Source: Symbiodinium sp. CCMP2592 (Eukaryota; Sar; Dinophyceae; Suessiales; Symbiodiniaceae). From it: a stretch of 64,000 bases of DNA. Under the pieces are notes generated by a model that made no database searches, was not told the origin of the DNA, and saw only the letters and a program-made list of their open reading frames with translations. Positions 19,844 to 30,133 of the stretch are shown one piece after another. The first letter of the stretch is position 1. The number at the start of each line of letters is the position of its first letter. The stretch spans positions 186,001 through 250,000 of the forward strand of contig CAJNDT010006019.1 of NCBI GenBank assembly GCA_905221615.1, given 5' to 3'. Both the position numbers and the translations under genes were made by a program.

Positions 19844-20470
19844 GGCGGCCCAAATCCAAAAACACAGCTACAAGTACTCCAGAGCCCTCGAGCTCAAAAT
19901 TCTAAGCATGGAGGCAAGAACTTCCACAAATCTGCTGCCCTTGCAAACAAAAACGAACATGAAGAATCTGCAGATCAGTCCTTGTCCTCGCAGTAGAGCG
20001 GCACGAGCACCATGGTCTCGACCTGGGCACAGGGGGCAAGGGGCTTCAAACCTACCCCGGGAGGCGGCGAACCTCCCGAAAACAAAAAACACTGCTTGGA
20101 ACTCTCAAATCTATGGCAGGCAGGCTCACAACCGAACTGAGGGCCCGGCAGGCAACAGGAATCTAATCCTATAGACCCTTAAACCCTCAAAGCGCCAAAA
20201 TGGCCAAAATATCTAGATTTGTTAATTTACGTATTTATAGAATATAATATATAGAAAACACCTCGCAAGCCATGTTAACCTAGAGACGTGGACATGCATG
20301 CTTTGAGCCAGCTACAGATATACACAAAAACACAGAGTCTTCAAGTTGCATGCTGCACATACCAAATTTCATGTTGCAAAAGCATGGATCCAAAATGCAG
20401 GCACTCACCAAATTTCTGCTCGAAAGCAAAATCGTCATCGATCGTCGAGTCTCGATTGCAGCTCACCCAG
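19844..20470. other. Spacer; possible small minus-strand terminal exon
   Basis: A minus-strand reading ending at 19975 gives a plausible protein end (PLAPCAQVETMVLVPLYCED). A hairpin, CGGGAGG-N7-CCTCCCG, lies at 20058-20078. From 20160 to 20300 the sequence is AT-rich. No complete gene was seen. Confidence 0.3.
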
Positions 20471-21772
20471 CTATGGCTGCATGCTGCTCAGTTGCTCTTC
20501 TGCCCAGCTCCTGACCTGGGCCAAAGGCTCTCCAGCTCGAGCTTTTCGTAGGGCTTCCTCTCCTGTTGCATGCAATTGCTCCTTCGTGGTGGCGGAGCCG
20601 CCTTTCAGCTGGAACATCTGCCTCTTGCACTCTTTGTTCTTTTCGTTTCGCCAAATCATGCGAAAGGCCATGGTGTTGTTTGCTGCACGATACTCCTTCC
20701 GAAGAACCGCATTTGCAGGGAGAACCGCCACATCCCCATAGTTCGGATCCTGATCATCATCTGCAGCTGGAGCATCGACTGGAACCAGAGCGGCTTCGGC
20801 AGGGGCTTCGAGATCTTGGCCTGCTGCAGCATCATCTGCACCTGCAGCTGGAGATTCTCCATCTTCCTGCGGAAGGCAGGCTGGCTTCTTGATGACTGCA
20901 GCTGGCTTCTTTTTGCTAGCTGCTTTTGCTTTTCCTTTAGGAGATGCTTTGGCTGCAGCTGCTTTGTCCAGCAGAAGGTTCGGGATCTCGCTCACGATCT
21001 GATGCCCATCGGACCACACTGCCACAGCAAAACCAGAAGGCCCCTTGTGCATCTTGGCAGCCTCTCGGCTGTCACCTGCAATTCGCAGCACCGTTGGTAC
21101 TGACAAATCTGTGTGGAAAAAGCTGGCGGCCGATGCAGCCTGCTGGTATAGCTTGCTGATTTGGCCTGTAGGCAGAGGCCTTGGCCCATCTCTCGTATGG
21201 CTTGCAGGTTCTGCAGCTTCTGCCGGCTCCTTCTTAACTGTTGCACCTGCATCCGAAGAGGACACAGAGACGTGAACCTCAAGTTTCCTTGTCGATGCCT
21301 TTTGGCATGTCGAGTCCAGCCTTTGCTTGATCTTCTTCTTCGGAGAGGCTTTGGGCGACCGGGCAGAGCCTGAGCTTGCCCTCTTGGACCCCTGCTTACT
21401 CTCCGGTAAACCGAGCAAGTCCTTGATGAAGAAGCACATGTCCTGAATGCTGTCGGCCAGCCTTCCTCCTGTGGACATGTTGCGAGTCTTCGTGAAGAGA
21501 GTCTTGTAAACTTCGTGAAGATGATTCGCAAACGTCTTCAGCTCCAAGCTTGGTGCCCCTGGCCACACCAAGCTCATTGATTCACGCATGACAGCTGCAG
21601 TCGGCCGAGTAGTGATGCCCAAAATCTCCTTCATGAGCACATGATGCTTCTTGCAAAAAGCATCCAAAGACAAGAGGGCATCTCCAGCTTCCACAGCTTG
21701 GAGATTTCCTCTGAAAGTCTTCATGAGATCTTTCCCGGTGGCACCATTGGACCTCCGACTCGACATTGCCAT
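20471..21772 (-). CDS. Hypothetical Lys/Ala-rich dinoflagellate protein, 433 aa
   Basis: An uninterrupted ORF starts at the ATG at 21772. The N-terminal 150 residues are helical (AFCKKHHVLMKEILGITTRP; ANHLHEVYKTLFTKTRNM). A basic patch follows (SARSPKASPKKKIKQRLD), then an Ala-rich middle, an Ala/Lys-rich linker (KASPKGKAKAASKKKPAAVI), an acidic stretch, and a folded C-terminus (RKEYRAANNTMAFRMIWRNE to AEEQLSSMQP). The layout, helical head, AK-rich linker and short basic C-terminal domain, parallels the companion gene at 55926-57577. That suggests one class of nuclear accessory protein, but I do not know its function. No catalytic motif, membrane segment or signal peptide is visible. Confidence 0.55.
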   Translation of the reverse strand: MAMSSRRSNGATGKDLMKTFRGNLQAVEAGDALLSLDAFCKKHHVLMKEILGITTRPTAAVMRESMSLVWPGAPSLELKTFANHLHEVYKTLFTKTRNMSTGGRLADSIQDMCFFIKDLLGLPESKQGSKRASSGSARSPKASPKKKIKQRLDSTCQKASTRKLEVHVSVSSSDAGATVKKEPAEAAEPASHTRDGPRPLPTGQISKLYQQAASAASFFHTDLSVPTVLRIAGDSREAAKMHKGPSGFAVAVWSDGHQIVSEIPNLLLDKAAAAKASPKGKAKAASKKKPAAVIKKPACLPQEDGESPAAGADDAAAGQDLEAPAEAALVPVDAPAADDDQDPNYGDVAVLPANAVLRKEYRAANNTMAFRMIWRNEKNKECKRQMFQLKGGSATTKEQLHATGEEALRKARAGEPLAQVRSWAEEQLSSMQP

Positions 21773-22276
21773 GCTGCTTACAAAAAACAGAATTCAAACA
21801 CTCGAGCAAAAAAAACCGCAGATCCTGCAATATCATGCCAATATTCCTTCGATCTTGCAACTGCACTGCCTGCAGCATGCATGCATGCCGAATGTCGCTC
21901 ACTAGCATCTTGCCCCACGGTTGGGCACGGTCGTCGTCAAAACTGCAGAGGAAGGTCTGCAACCGCTGAAAAGTGCGCACCGGAAGTTCTGGTCTGTCAT
22001 TCGGAAATGCAAACGTCTCGCAACGTCAAAGAATAACACGTGACCATGCCCGAAAATCGATTGCAAACACTTGTGCTACGCTACAACATATACTCTACCT
22101 GACCGATTGATCAACCTAATGAAAGTGATTTGCGCATGTAAGTGGCGAAAACAGTGCGAGAATAGTGGCGACTAGAACAGAATAGATAGGCTTGCAGCTC
22201 GGGATCTGTATTTGCATAAATGCCAGTCCGGGGCTAACCGAGTCCTTTCCGTTATGGAACCGGGTCCTAGGATTTA

Positions 22277-22417
22277 TGTTGCTGACATGATGGACATGTA
22301 AGAACACGTGTATATAGGACACGTGTTGCTGACATGATGGACATGTAAGAACACGTGTATATAGGACACGTGTTGCTGACATGATGGACATGTCAGAACA
22401 CGTGTATATAGGACACG
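22277..22417. repeat. Three 47-bp tandem repeats with ACACGTGT palindromes
   Basis: Units at 22277, 22324 and 22371 are almost identical. Each contains ACATGATGGACATGT and the palindrome ACACGTGT followed by ATATAGG. Confidence 0.95.
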
Positions 22418-23220
22418 TAAAGCAACATGTCTGATGTCGTGCTGAAGGGGGGGGGCAGGACGGAAAACAAATGCAACTACTGCAGCAACATTGGGCCTAC
22501 GTCATGTGTGTTCTTGTGGCTCTATGGAAAGAGCGAGATGCTGGACATGTATAAAAAGATGTGTGCTTGTGGCTCAATAGAAAAATCAATGCCTGAAAAA
22601 CTTGGTTTGTTCGAAATGTGAAAACATGTACATCGAAAAATCAAAGCCATACTGACATAATTGCCTGTCCCAAGTTTTGTAGTTCACATGGAATTTCTTT
22701 GTTGCAAGATATTTTTGAAGATCAAAATATTTTGAAGATTCGTTTGTGCCGAGCAAACCAAACAAATGCAACTTGGTGTTCTTGTGGCTCAACGAAAACA
22801 AGAAGCTTGAGATTTTGTGTTCTGAAACCCTAAAGGCAGCTTTTTGTACGATTCACAACGACTTGAAAATTAGCCTGTGTGTTCATGATTAAACATGAAG
22901 GGAATCTAAGCTTTCGTAACGTCCAGCTCATGCCCTAAACCCTGGACCCTAAACTGTAATCCCACCCAACCCCCAAACCCGCCCACCCACTCCTGCAGGC
23001 AGGTATAGATAAGTAGATAGGCAGGAGGGAGGTACTTGTAGGTCTAGGTGCACCGGCAGGCTTCCAGGTCGCTAGGTAGATAGATAGCTAGGTAGGCGGG
23101 CATGTAGGTAAGGAGGCATTGATCAGGAAAGAAGTTTAAAGGTAGCAGGCAAAAGTAGTTGTAATTAGGCATTCGCGCAGGCTCTGTCAGGATGTCAGGT
23201 CGCCACATCAGGGGTCTTTG

Positions 23221-23595
23221 GAGCCCCGTACAGGGGCGTACCCGCACCAAGCCCTTGAAAGGGCTGCGGGATGAACCCCGAAAGGGTGAGCCTGGACCCC
23301 GAACAGGGGTCGTGAGAACCCCGTGCAGGGGTGTGGATGAACCCCGAAAAGGGGTGAGCCTGGACCCCGAACAGGGGTCGTGAGAACCCCGTGCAGGGGT
23401 GTGGATGAACCCCGAACAGGGGTGAGCTTGGACCCCGAACAGGGGTCGTTAGAGCCCCGCACAGGGGCGTCCGATGAACCCCGAAAAGGGTGAGCCTGGA
23501 CCCCGAACAGGGGTCGTGAGAACCCCATGCAGGGGTGTGGATGAACCCCGAACAGGGGTGAGGATGAACCCCGAGCAGGGGTGAGCCGGACCCTC
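23221..23595. repeat. CCCC-N5-GGGG dyad tandem array
   Basis: About fourteen copies of CCCCGAACAGGGG or close variants (CCCCGTGCAGGGG) are spaced 21-24 bp apart. They group into a higher-order unit of about 67 bp. Each copy can form a 4-bp-stem hairpin. A divergent inverted relative lies near 52137-52192. Confidence 0.9.
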
Positions 23596-23613
23596 AAAGA
23601 CAGATGCAGAGAG

Positions 23614-23620
<7 letters not shown>

Positions 23621-23659
<39 letters not shown>

Positions 23660-23740
23660 CGAAAATAATTAACGAAGCAAGGAAGGAAGCAAGGAAGGAA
23701 GGAAGGAAGCAGGGAAGGAAGCAGGGAAGGAAGAAGGAAT
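23621..23740. repeat. (GA)n and GGAAGCAAGGAAGGAA tracts
   Basis: A perfect (GA)n runs 23621-23656, followed by imperfect AAGGAAGG/AAGCAGGG repeats to about 23740. Confidence 0.9.
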
Positions 23741-24048
23741 GATCAAGATGAGGGTGTGACTGTAGATGCGAGGAATGAGCAGGCAGCAAGGAGTGATGTG
23801 AGGGAAGGAAGAGGCAGGAAAGTCATGCATGGATTCAGTATCTCTCTGCTCACTTTCCGTCTGTCGCCGGCCAACCAGGCTGAGACAGTCTGCGCATCGA
23901 GATCCTCGAAGAGCCCCGGCCTAAGCCACACCAAGACTTGACTGCTGCACCGTGGGTTGCTTCCAAGCTCAACATGTTGGACTGCAGCAGCTTTTCAGCT
24001 CAACATTCAACGCGATCGCACCGTTTTTTTCTTGGCGCCACTAGCGCC

Positions 24049-25223
24049 ATGACTGAGCAAGTGTACACCGACGAGGAATGGGCGGCTTGGCGTCGAAGTC
24101 AAAACCCTGCAGGAAGCCACGACGACACAGAGACGGACCCAACGAAGCAAGGCTTCACAAAGGAACTCCGACCCCTGCCGGATGAATGGAAAGTTCAGTG
24201 GAAGAAAGCTGAGAAGAACATGCAGCACTCAGCCAATGACTTCAGCGGTATCAGGCGCCTCTGCAACAGAAGGTTGCAACAGATGTACGACCAATGGAAG
24301 AATGAGTTGGAGGAGACGCAGAAGCAGGATTCGGCTTTCAACAAGCTCGCCATCATGACGCAGAACAAGGACCGCATGGAAATCGAACGCTTGAGGGAGG
24401 TTGAGAAGGAAGCGATTTTGACGAAGAAAATGTACGAGGCGAAGATTGCGGACGACAAGAAGAAGCACGAGGCCGAACTGGCAGCTGCAAAGAAGAAAGG
24501 CGAGGACATGCTGGACGAACTGGAGAACACGTATGAGAGAAACAACGAGGAAAAGGCTAAGAGGCTTGCCATCACGGAAGACACGTACAAGTACAAGTTC
24601 GAGGATAGCCAGAAGGAGATGAAGGTACTGATTGCCATGTATGAGAACAAACTCAAAGAGGTGAAGGCCGAGTACCAGGCACAGATGGAGAAAGAGAAAG
24701 AAGAGAGCAAGAAAAAGTTCGGCGAGAAGGTTTCCAAAGCCCAGACGGACATGACAAACAAGTTCAAGAACAGGATGGCGAAGCTCGAGGATGCACACAT
24801 CAAGTACAAACAGAAAGTCCTCACTGCAACGGAGCTTTGGAGAAGAACACTGGCGAAGAAAGAGGATGAGGTCCTGCGGCTCCGGCTACGACTCCGCTTG
24901 CAGGAACCCGCGAGCTCGACGCAGCAAGACAACGAAGAGAAGCTCAAGGACAGTAAGCTTGGCCCGACTGTTCATTTGTCAGTTGTTCAGTCAGTGAAAT
25001 GCGCATCTCTGACAGGAGAGTTTGCATCCCACGTCCCCGACGCTCGTTTTCACCCCGACCTCTCCCGCACGCAGCCCGAGCCTTGGTTTCATCACCGCAA
25101 CCTTGTGCGACCCCAACTTCGCACGTTCCAGGCGGTGACGAGTCCGACTCTGACTTCGATGGGGAAGGAAAGCCATCCCGCTCGCCCAGATCCGAGAGGA
25201 CGGATTGTCGCAGTAAGCAGTGA
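24049..25223 (+). CDS. Coiled-coil protein
   Basis: Translation probably starts at the ATG at 24049 (MTEQVYTDEEWAAWRRSQNP). The frame is open about 37 codons upstream without a better start. From residue 50 to about 300 the protein is a nearly continuous charged coiled coil (EELEETQKQ, KKKHEAELAAAKKKGEDM, EMEKEKEESKKKFGEKV), consistent with a filamentous or scaffold protein. After EEKLKD (about 24950) the first frame loses this character. A second frame carries an acidic/SR segment ending at the stop at 25223 (GGDESDSDFDGEGKPSRSPR), so an intron of about 160 bp is likely. I do not recognise the family. Confidence 0.6.
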
Positions 25224-25858
25224 GACGGAATAACGGATTTCATAACGTAGCTGATGGCTCTGATCGTGACATCCCCATGGATTCGAGTCTTAACCAAAAC
25301 AATCTGACATCTAGTGATTCTGAATCCACTTACAGAACACGACGAACTCCATGGTTGATGCGGTGGCACAGGGGCATGGGCCCGGTGGCCGTGTGAAGTT
25401 CCTAGAAAGACTTAGGACTTCTGACTGGATGGGTCATGAAGCAAAGAGCAGCATCGGAAAAAGTCGCATGCATCAGGGACCATTCCTGCATGACAACCCC
25501 GCCACCCCCCCCAAACCACCCACCACGAACCGGTCCCCCAACCAATTCCCGCACCCCTGATTCACACCCACCCACCCTCACCCAGCCACCTAACCGCCCC
25601 ACCCATCCATCAACCACCCACCGAGAAACCCACCCACCCCCCCCAACCCCCCTGTGCTGGGCGGCCTGTTCGGTGCTTGCACTTAAGTGACAGACACTTC
25701 TTAAACACGGTGGGTGGCGATGTCTCTGACACGAAAGGTCAACGTATTCCTCGAGACCTACAAGCAGGACCGACTCCCACATGGAAGGTCCGAAACAGCA
25801 AGAGTGACATATTTTGTTGCGGTTGACGCAGGTGCAGGAAAACCTTGAAGGTGGCTAC

Positions 25859-25929
25859 ATCATCCCAGAAGGTTCATGGTGCAGGACGGGTAGGTACCTC
25901 GCCCTGCACCATGAACCTACTGGGATGAT
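25859..25929. mobile_element. Hairpin insertion (MITE-like) with 4-bp flanking duplication
   Basis: The arms 25859-25885 and 25903-25929 are 27-bp inverted repeats with one mismatch (left arm ATCATCCCAGAAGGTTCATG...), around a 17-nt loop. The sequence at 28230-28275 is the same as the flanks but lacks the hairpin: GGTGGCTACAT joins directly to GCTGACTGG. The extra DNA here is 25861-25940 and is flanked by ACAT on both sides (25857-25860 and 25937-25940), as a target-site duplication would be. Confidence 0.75.
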
Positions 25930-25934
25930 AAAGG

Positions 25935-26095
25935 GGACATGCTGACTGGAGGCTGGGAAGTGGCACGTCCTAATAGCTCGGCGATGTCTCTAGCACGAAA
26001 GGCCTACGTACTCCTCACCTAGAAGCACGACGGACGAGCACACCAACATGCTCACTGGAGGCTGGGCAGTGGCACTTTTAAGCTCGGTGCTTCAG
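25935..26095 (+). repeat. Dispersed module upstream of membrane-coil gene 1
   Basis: Contains GCTGACTGGAGGCTGGGAAG, GGCACGT, GATGTCTCTAGCACGAAAGG, CCTACGTACTCCTC and a second GCTCACTGGAGG half unit. It lies 135 bp before the ATG at 26230. Related copies precede the genes at 28652 and 30134 and, inverted, surround the minus-strand gene at 51 kb. Confidence 0.8.
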
Positions 26096-26229
26096 ACGGA
26101 CATGACAGTTTCAGGAACAGCGCGGCATGTGCAGTCCATGGCTGTGTGATGCAGTGAGTGTGCGCCCGTCTGACAGCAGAACTATCTCAAGCTTCCCAAA
26201 GGAGTACGCTTTTCATAGCCCTTTGCATC

Positions 26230-27425
26230 ATGGAGCTGCCGCTCACGGAGGTGCTGCTTGCTTTGGCAATTGTAGCCATTGGCTACATGTACATGATGCA
26301 GCAGAACCAGCAGAACAAGAGAAGGGCCAAGCAGGAGGAGGACAGCTCCGGCAGCGAAGAAGAGAACAGGCGCAGCGAAGAAGAGAACAGGCGCAGGAGG
26401 AGGAAGGCCAGGGCCAGTCTCATGGAGGAGGACAGCGGCAACGGGAGGTCAGACCGCAATAATGACAAAAAGCATACGGCCACAGCACAACCACAAGATC
26501 CAACAGCACCAACACAGCAGGAAAGCAAGCCCAAAGATGAAGCACTATCAGAACAAGGAGATCAGCGTGGCAAGGATCCGCCAAAGGAAGCCAAGGATTT
26601 GGAGCCCGAGAACTTCCAGGAACGTGCAGAGGCCGCGGTCCAACGCATGGTGGCCGCCGTTCACACTATGCACGGATGTTTGCAGAAGGTTCAGAGCTCC
26701 GAGACGGAAATTTCCTCGTTAGGGGACAAGATGAAGAACATCCTCTTGGAGATAGCCGAGCTGAGACAGAAGCAAGAGGAGCACGTGTCGGAGCTTGGCA
26801 AGCTACCCGACATAGTCGTCGGTCTGGAGTCAGAGCTCAAGATTCTGAGCTTCAGAAAAGAGTCCATGGAAGAGAAGCTAGAGAAGATTACGGACTTTTT
26901 GGAGAAGTATGAAATAGACGACAACAAACGTGACACAGATACGAGCACAAATGCCGACGGGGAGAGCACGCACCCCGACAGCCAGCCGGAACAGACTCAA
27001 GCGGAGGACCAATTTACAGTCTTCTGGGCTGAAGGATGGCAGTGGCTGTTCAACAAAAAATGCAGGCATACAGGTGCAAGGGAGGTCATGCCAACCCACC
27101 AATAAAAGGAAGAGAGCTGTGGCACAACATCATCCAGTTCCACAAGGAGACTGACCGATGGTGCGACACCCAAGAGGAACTAGACCAGGCTCGCCAAGAG
27201 TTGATCGACCAAGAAGCGGCAAAGCGTTTGGCAGAACAGGAGAAGGCAGAAGCGGCAAAGCGTTTGTGGGAACAGTGGAACGAGGACAATGAGAAGCAGA
27301 AGCAGCCGCCTGTCACAGCATGGAAGAAGTATCAGCAGCAGCACAATCAGAAGGATCAGCAGAAAAAGGAGGAGGAGGAGGAGTGGAAGCAAGGTTGGGA
27401 GAACTGGAAGACTCCCCATCAGTGA
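26230..27425 (+). CDS. Membrane-anchored coiled-coil protein 1, frame break in A6 run
   Basis: The start is the ATG at 26230: MELPLTEVLLALAIVAIGYM, a short hydrophobic anchor followed by a basic/acidic region (RRAKQEEDSSGSEEENRR). A coiled coil follows (MHGCLQKVQSSETEISSLGD; KITDFLEKYEIDD). The first frame stops at 27105 soon after WQWLFNKK. The second frame continues from the A-run 27055-27060 with MQAYRCKGGHANPPIKGREL and a Lys/Glu/Gln-rich end at 27425. The paralogue at 30134 is colinear across this point (WEFNKLNQTYRAKGK), so the two frames belong to one protein. A one-base indel, sequencing error or ribosomal slippage on the A6 run is possible. The topology suggests a signal-anchor protein with a long cytosolic coil (inference). 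Function unknown. Confidence 0.6.
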
Positions 27426-28045
27426 GTCATGTACACTAGGAAGTTTTTGTGAGCCCTGATGTAGTTACGGACCTAGACAGTAGCAGCGCTAGGACAGTGA
27501 TTTTCCAGGCTCACACGCAGCTTCCCAACAGGAACAGACCAGGTTTGGGAGACGTCAGCTAATTGGTGCCAAACAAATAGCAGGTAGGAAAAAAACCCTG
27601 GTCCGGGCCTCTCTACGTACAGATGCACAGGAAGCCTAATCCCTGCGCATAGAGATTTTGAAATCATCACTCAGCAGACAGTACGCTGAGGCAAAAACCT
27701 TCCGGCGATGCTTTGTGTCGTTCATGCCCCCTGGTCGAACCCATAACAAGATTGCTTTGCTCTGCTCGCACAGGTGTGGCCTACTTGGTTTTGCCCCATC
27801 CTGAGGCAAGTTTATTGTTCAATCTGGTCTGGTTCATTGAAGTTTCCCGCCAGGCTGGGAAATGGAGACGTGGAGTGGACCAGTTCAAGTATCATGCCAA
27901 CGCCTCAGTCACGTTGTTGTGGATGGTTTGGGAAGAACAGCACGTAGTTACATCCAAGGTCCGCTACAGCACGCAAGAATGCAAGCAGGCGGCAAGGCCC
28001 TCAGCCGTCTCGTTCGCACGGCAATCCAGGCCCAGAGCCATAAAA
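27423..28045. repeat. 3' flanking duplication, copy 1
   Basis: About 600 bp beginning CATGTACACTAGGAAGTTTT is nearly identical to 31442-32095. It follows the stop of membrane-coil gene 1, as copy 2 follows gene 3. Copy 2 carries about 36 extra bases near 32020-32060. Confidence 0.9.
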
Positions 28046-28255
28046 AAGTAAAGCATACAGACAGATTCCTAGCATGCCCCTCCCAACGCCAAACTCACCT
28101 GCAATTCGGGGGACATGACTTAGATTTAAGTCCGACTCAGTCACAACGATCCCGATCGCCGAGATCTACGAGGACTGCCAGAATCCATCCTTACATTGAC
28201 TCCAGCTTCTCTGTCGCTTCCGACCTGCACTGAGGTGCAGGAAAGCCTTGACGGT

Positions 28256-28430
28256 GGCTACATGCTGACTGGAGGCTGGGAAGTGGCACGTCTTAAAGCT
28301 CGGCGGTGATGTCTCTAGCACGAAAGGCCTACGTACTCCTCACCTAGAAGCGCGACGGACGAGCACACCAACATGCTCACTGGAGGCTGGGCAGTGGCAC
28401 TTGTAAACTCTGTGCTTCAGACGTGGCAGT
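28256..28430 (+). repeat. Dispersed module upstream of membrane-coil gene 2 (empty site)
   Basis: Nearly identical to 25935-26095, including both GACTGGAGGCTGGG half units. It lacks the hairpin insertion found at 25861-25940 and so serves as the empty site. Confidence 0.85.
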
Positions 28431-28651
28431 TTCAGGAACGGTGCAGCACGAGCAGTCCATGGCTGTGTGATGCAATGAGTGCTCGCCCCAAAGGGAAGAA
28501 GGTAGGAGGGAGGTGAAGCCGTGCAGGCGTGACTTTGGACCTCAGCGCTTGGTTTGAATGTGAATCTCTGACTGTGTGACGCAGGATTGTGCCAAATCAA
28601 GCACGCATAGCAACTATTTGATATTTGGCAACGTAGGTCCTGCCCCTAGTG

Positions 28652-29743
28652 ATGGTGACCGTCATTGAGCTCCTACTTTTGGTGGTTCTGATGTACATGG
28701 GCATCAACATCTACACCATGCACCACCACGACAACCATGACGAACCAGACAAGAAAAAGAAGAGGAAGAGACAGGCTAAGGAGGAGGCGGAGGCTTTGGA
28801 GGCATTGGACGAGGACGAGGTTGCTGCAGAAACAAACATCATCATTCGCATTCAACGTCTTCAAGCATCAGTAGCACAAGGTATGGACAATGTGATGCAA
28901 CGACTCGACGGCATCGAGAAGTCGGTGCTGTGGACACACACGCGCCTCAAGGAGATCACGGAGGAAGTAGCTTTCCTTCGAACGACCCACGAGGAAGAAA
29001 AGAACAAAAGTACAATGGAGTTGCAGAGGCTGCGCTACGAGGAGGACCAGATTCTGCAGGGCATTTTTGCAATGCGGCGTGAACAGGAACAGTGGGGGAA
29101 TCGCTTCTTGGCAAAGTTCCAGCAGCTCGACGAGAAGGACGGCACCAACGACCAGAAGCAAAGCGGCCCGTCAGACGACATCCCGGAAATCCCGAGGGTC
29201 CCATGCAAACAGATGCCGACGCAGGAGCCTTCAGGTACAAAGCCCACCAAGGAACCGGAGGGTGCACAGCCCCCCATGACGGAGGAAAGACGAGCCAGCC
29301 TGATGGCCGCCGCATGGTGGGCACGTGCTCTGGCGGAGGCCAAGGACAACAACGCATTCCTAGATGAGTGGGTCGACAAGTTTTCAAGACAGGAAAGAAA
29401 AGCCTTCTCATCCAAAGGGGGCGTCCGAGAGGAGAAAGTCTCCATTCACGGAATTCATAGTTTCAAAGGGCCGGATGGAACAAATTATGGAGACGTCGGC
29501 CACTACTACTTTGCCAAAGTGTTTGAGGAGCTTTTTCCAAAGGTCTCAACGGACATACGACAGATGAACGATGCAAGCAAGGCGGACTTGGTGAGGGCAG
29601 TCCTGGCCACAGCGTACTTGGTTTTGGACGAGGGGCAGAATGACCTGAAGCAGAAAACGACGGAGGCACAACGGACAACATTACAAAACCTCCGGAACAA
29701 CATAGAGCACTTCGCATTGAAGTTTCGCGGTGGTCGAGCATGA
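28652..29743 (+). CDS. Membrane-anchored coiled-coil protein 2
   Basis: An uninterrupted ORF of about 363 codons starts at the ATG at 28652. The N-terminal hydrophobic segment (VIELLLLVVLMYMGINIYTM) is a likely signal anchor. It is followed by a His/Asp and Lys-rich stretch, then a coiled coil (HTRLKEITEEVAFLRTTHEE), a Pro-rich linker, and a conserved C-terminal domain: WWARALAEAKDNNAFLDEW, ERKAFSSKGGVR, HGIHSFKGPDGTNYGDVGH, NDASKADL. The same C-terminal pattern occurs in the decayed gene at 51 kb, so it is a real domain, but I do not recognise it. The gene shares the anchor-plus-coil plan and upstream module with its neighbours at 26230 and 30134. It probably acts at a membrane surface (inference). 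Confidence 0.65.
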   Translation: MVTVIELLLLVVLMYMGINIYTMHHHDNHDEPDKKKKRKRQAKEEAEALEALDEDEVAAETNIIIRIQRLQASVAQGMDNVMQRLDGIEKSVLWTHTRLKEITEEVAFLRTTHEEEKNKSTMELQRLRYEEDQILQGIFAMRREQEQWGNRFLAKFQQLDEKDGTNDQKQSGPSDDIPEIPRVPCKQMPTQEPSGTKPTKEPEGAQPPMTEERRASLMAAAWWARALAEAKDNNAFLDEWVDKFSRQERKAFSSKGGVREEKVSIHGIHSFKGPDGTNYGDVGHYYFAKVFEELFPKVSTDIRQMNDASKADLVRAVLATAYLVLDEGQNDLKQKTTEAQRTTLQNLRNNIEHFALKFRGGRA

Positions 29744-30133
29744 GATTCAGGGACTGAAGTCTCACAACGGATTCCTGGAAGGTGGCAGCGAGGCCCGGCG
29801 CATGCCCTTAAGAAGTGCTGGGTAGTGATGTCTCTGACAGGAAAGTGGTCAGTGTATTCCTCGAGACGTACAAGAACGACGGAAACCGCACGTCTTAAAC
29901 TCGGCGCTGATGTCTCTCACACCCTAAACCCCCCGTGTGGCTCGCGACCTGCAGGCATGACCACGACCAGCATGACCACCACGACCACGACGACGCCAGG
30001 GAGGCCGGGAAGGTTTCGGAAGTGATTTCGGAAGTGGTTCGGATGCCAGTCCATGGTTGTGTCAGTGTGATGCAGTGAGCAGTAATCTCAAGCTTCCAAA
30101 AGGAGAAGAAGGCCGCACGTAGCCCTTTGCATC
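29744..30133 (+). promoter_or_regulatory. Spacer with diverged module upstream of membrane-coil gene 3
   Basis: A diverged module copy (about 29781-29910: GTGATGTCTCTGACAGGAAA, GTATTCCTCGAGACGTACAA, CGCACGTCTTAAACTCGGCG) is followed by a second TGATGTCTCTCACA. A regulatory role is inferred only from position. Confidence 0.45.

Larger units (their letters stand above)
21773..23971. other. Repeat-bearing intergenic region
   Basis: No gene is supported. It contains 47-bp tandem repeats (22277-22417), a dyad-rich tandem array (23221-23595), GA and GGAA tracts (23621-23740) and a telomere-like fragment (CCCTAAACCCTGGACCCTAAAC) near 22933. Sequence at 22420-22830 has repeated CTTGTGGCTC(T/A)A words but no convincing ORF. 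Confidence 0.5.
25224..26229. other. Spacer with repeat modules upstream of the 26-kb gene
   Basis: Contains a C-rich tract (CCACCC words, 25495-25650), a partial repeat module at about 25705-25775, a hairpin insertion at 25859-25929 and a fuller module copy at 25935-26095. No gene recognised. Confidence 0.6.

Noticed and set aside
20190-20206. GCCAAAATGGCC, matching 11 bases of the spliced-leader core on the minus strand
   Set aside because: The match is mostly a palindrome, lacks the flanking leader bases and is too short to claim a relict leader.
24195-24947. 250-codon minus ORF rich in Ser/Phe
   Set aside because: Exact antisense shadow of the coiled-coil gene; the plus frame has the protein-like composition.
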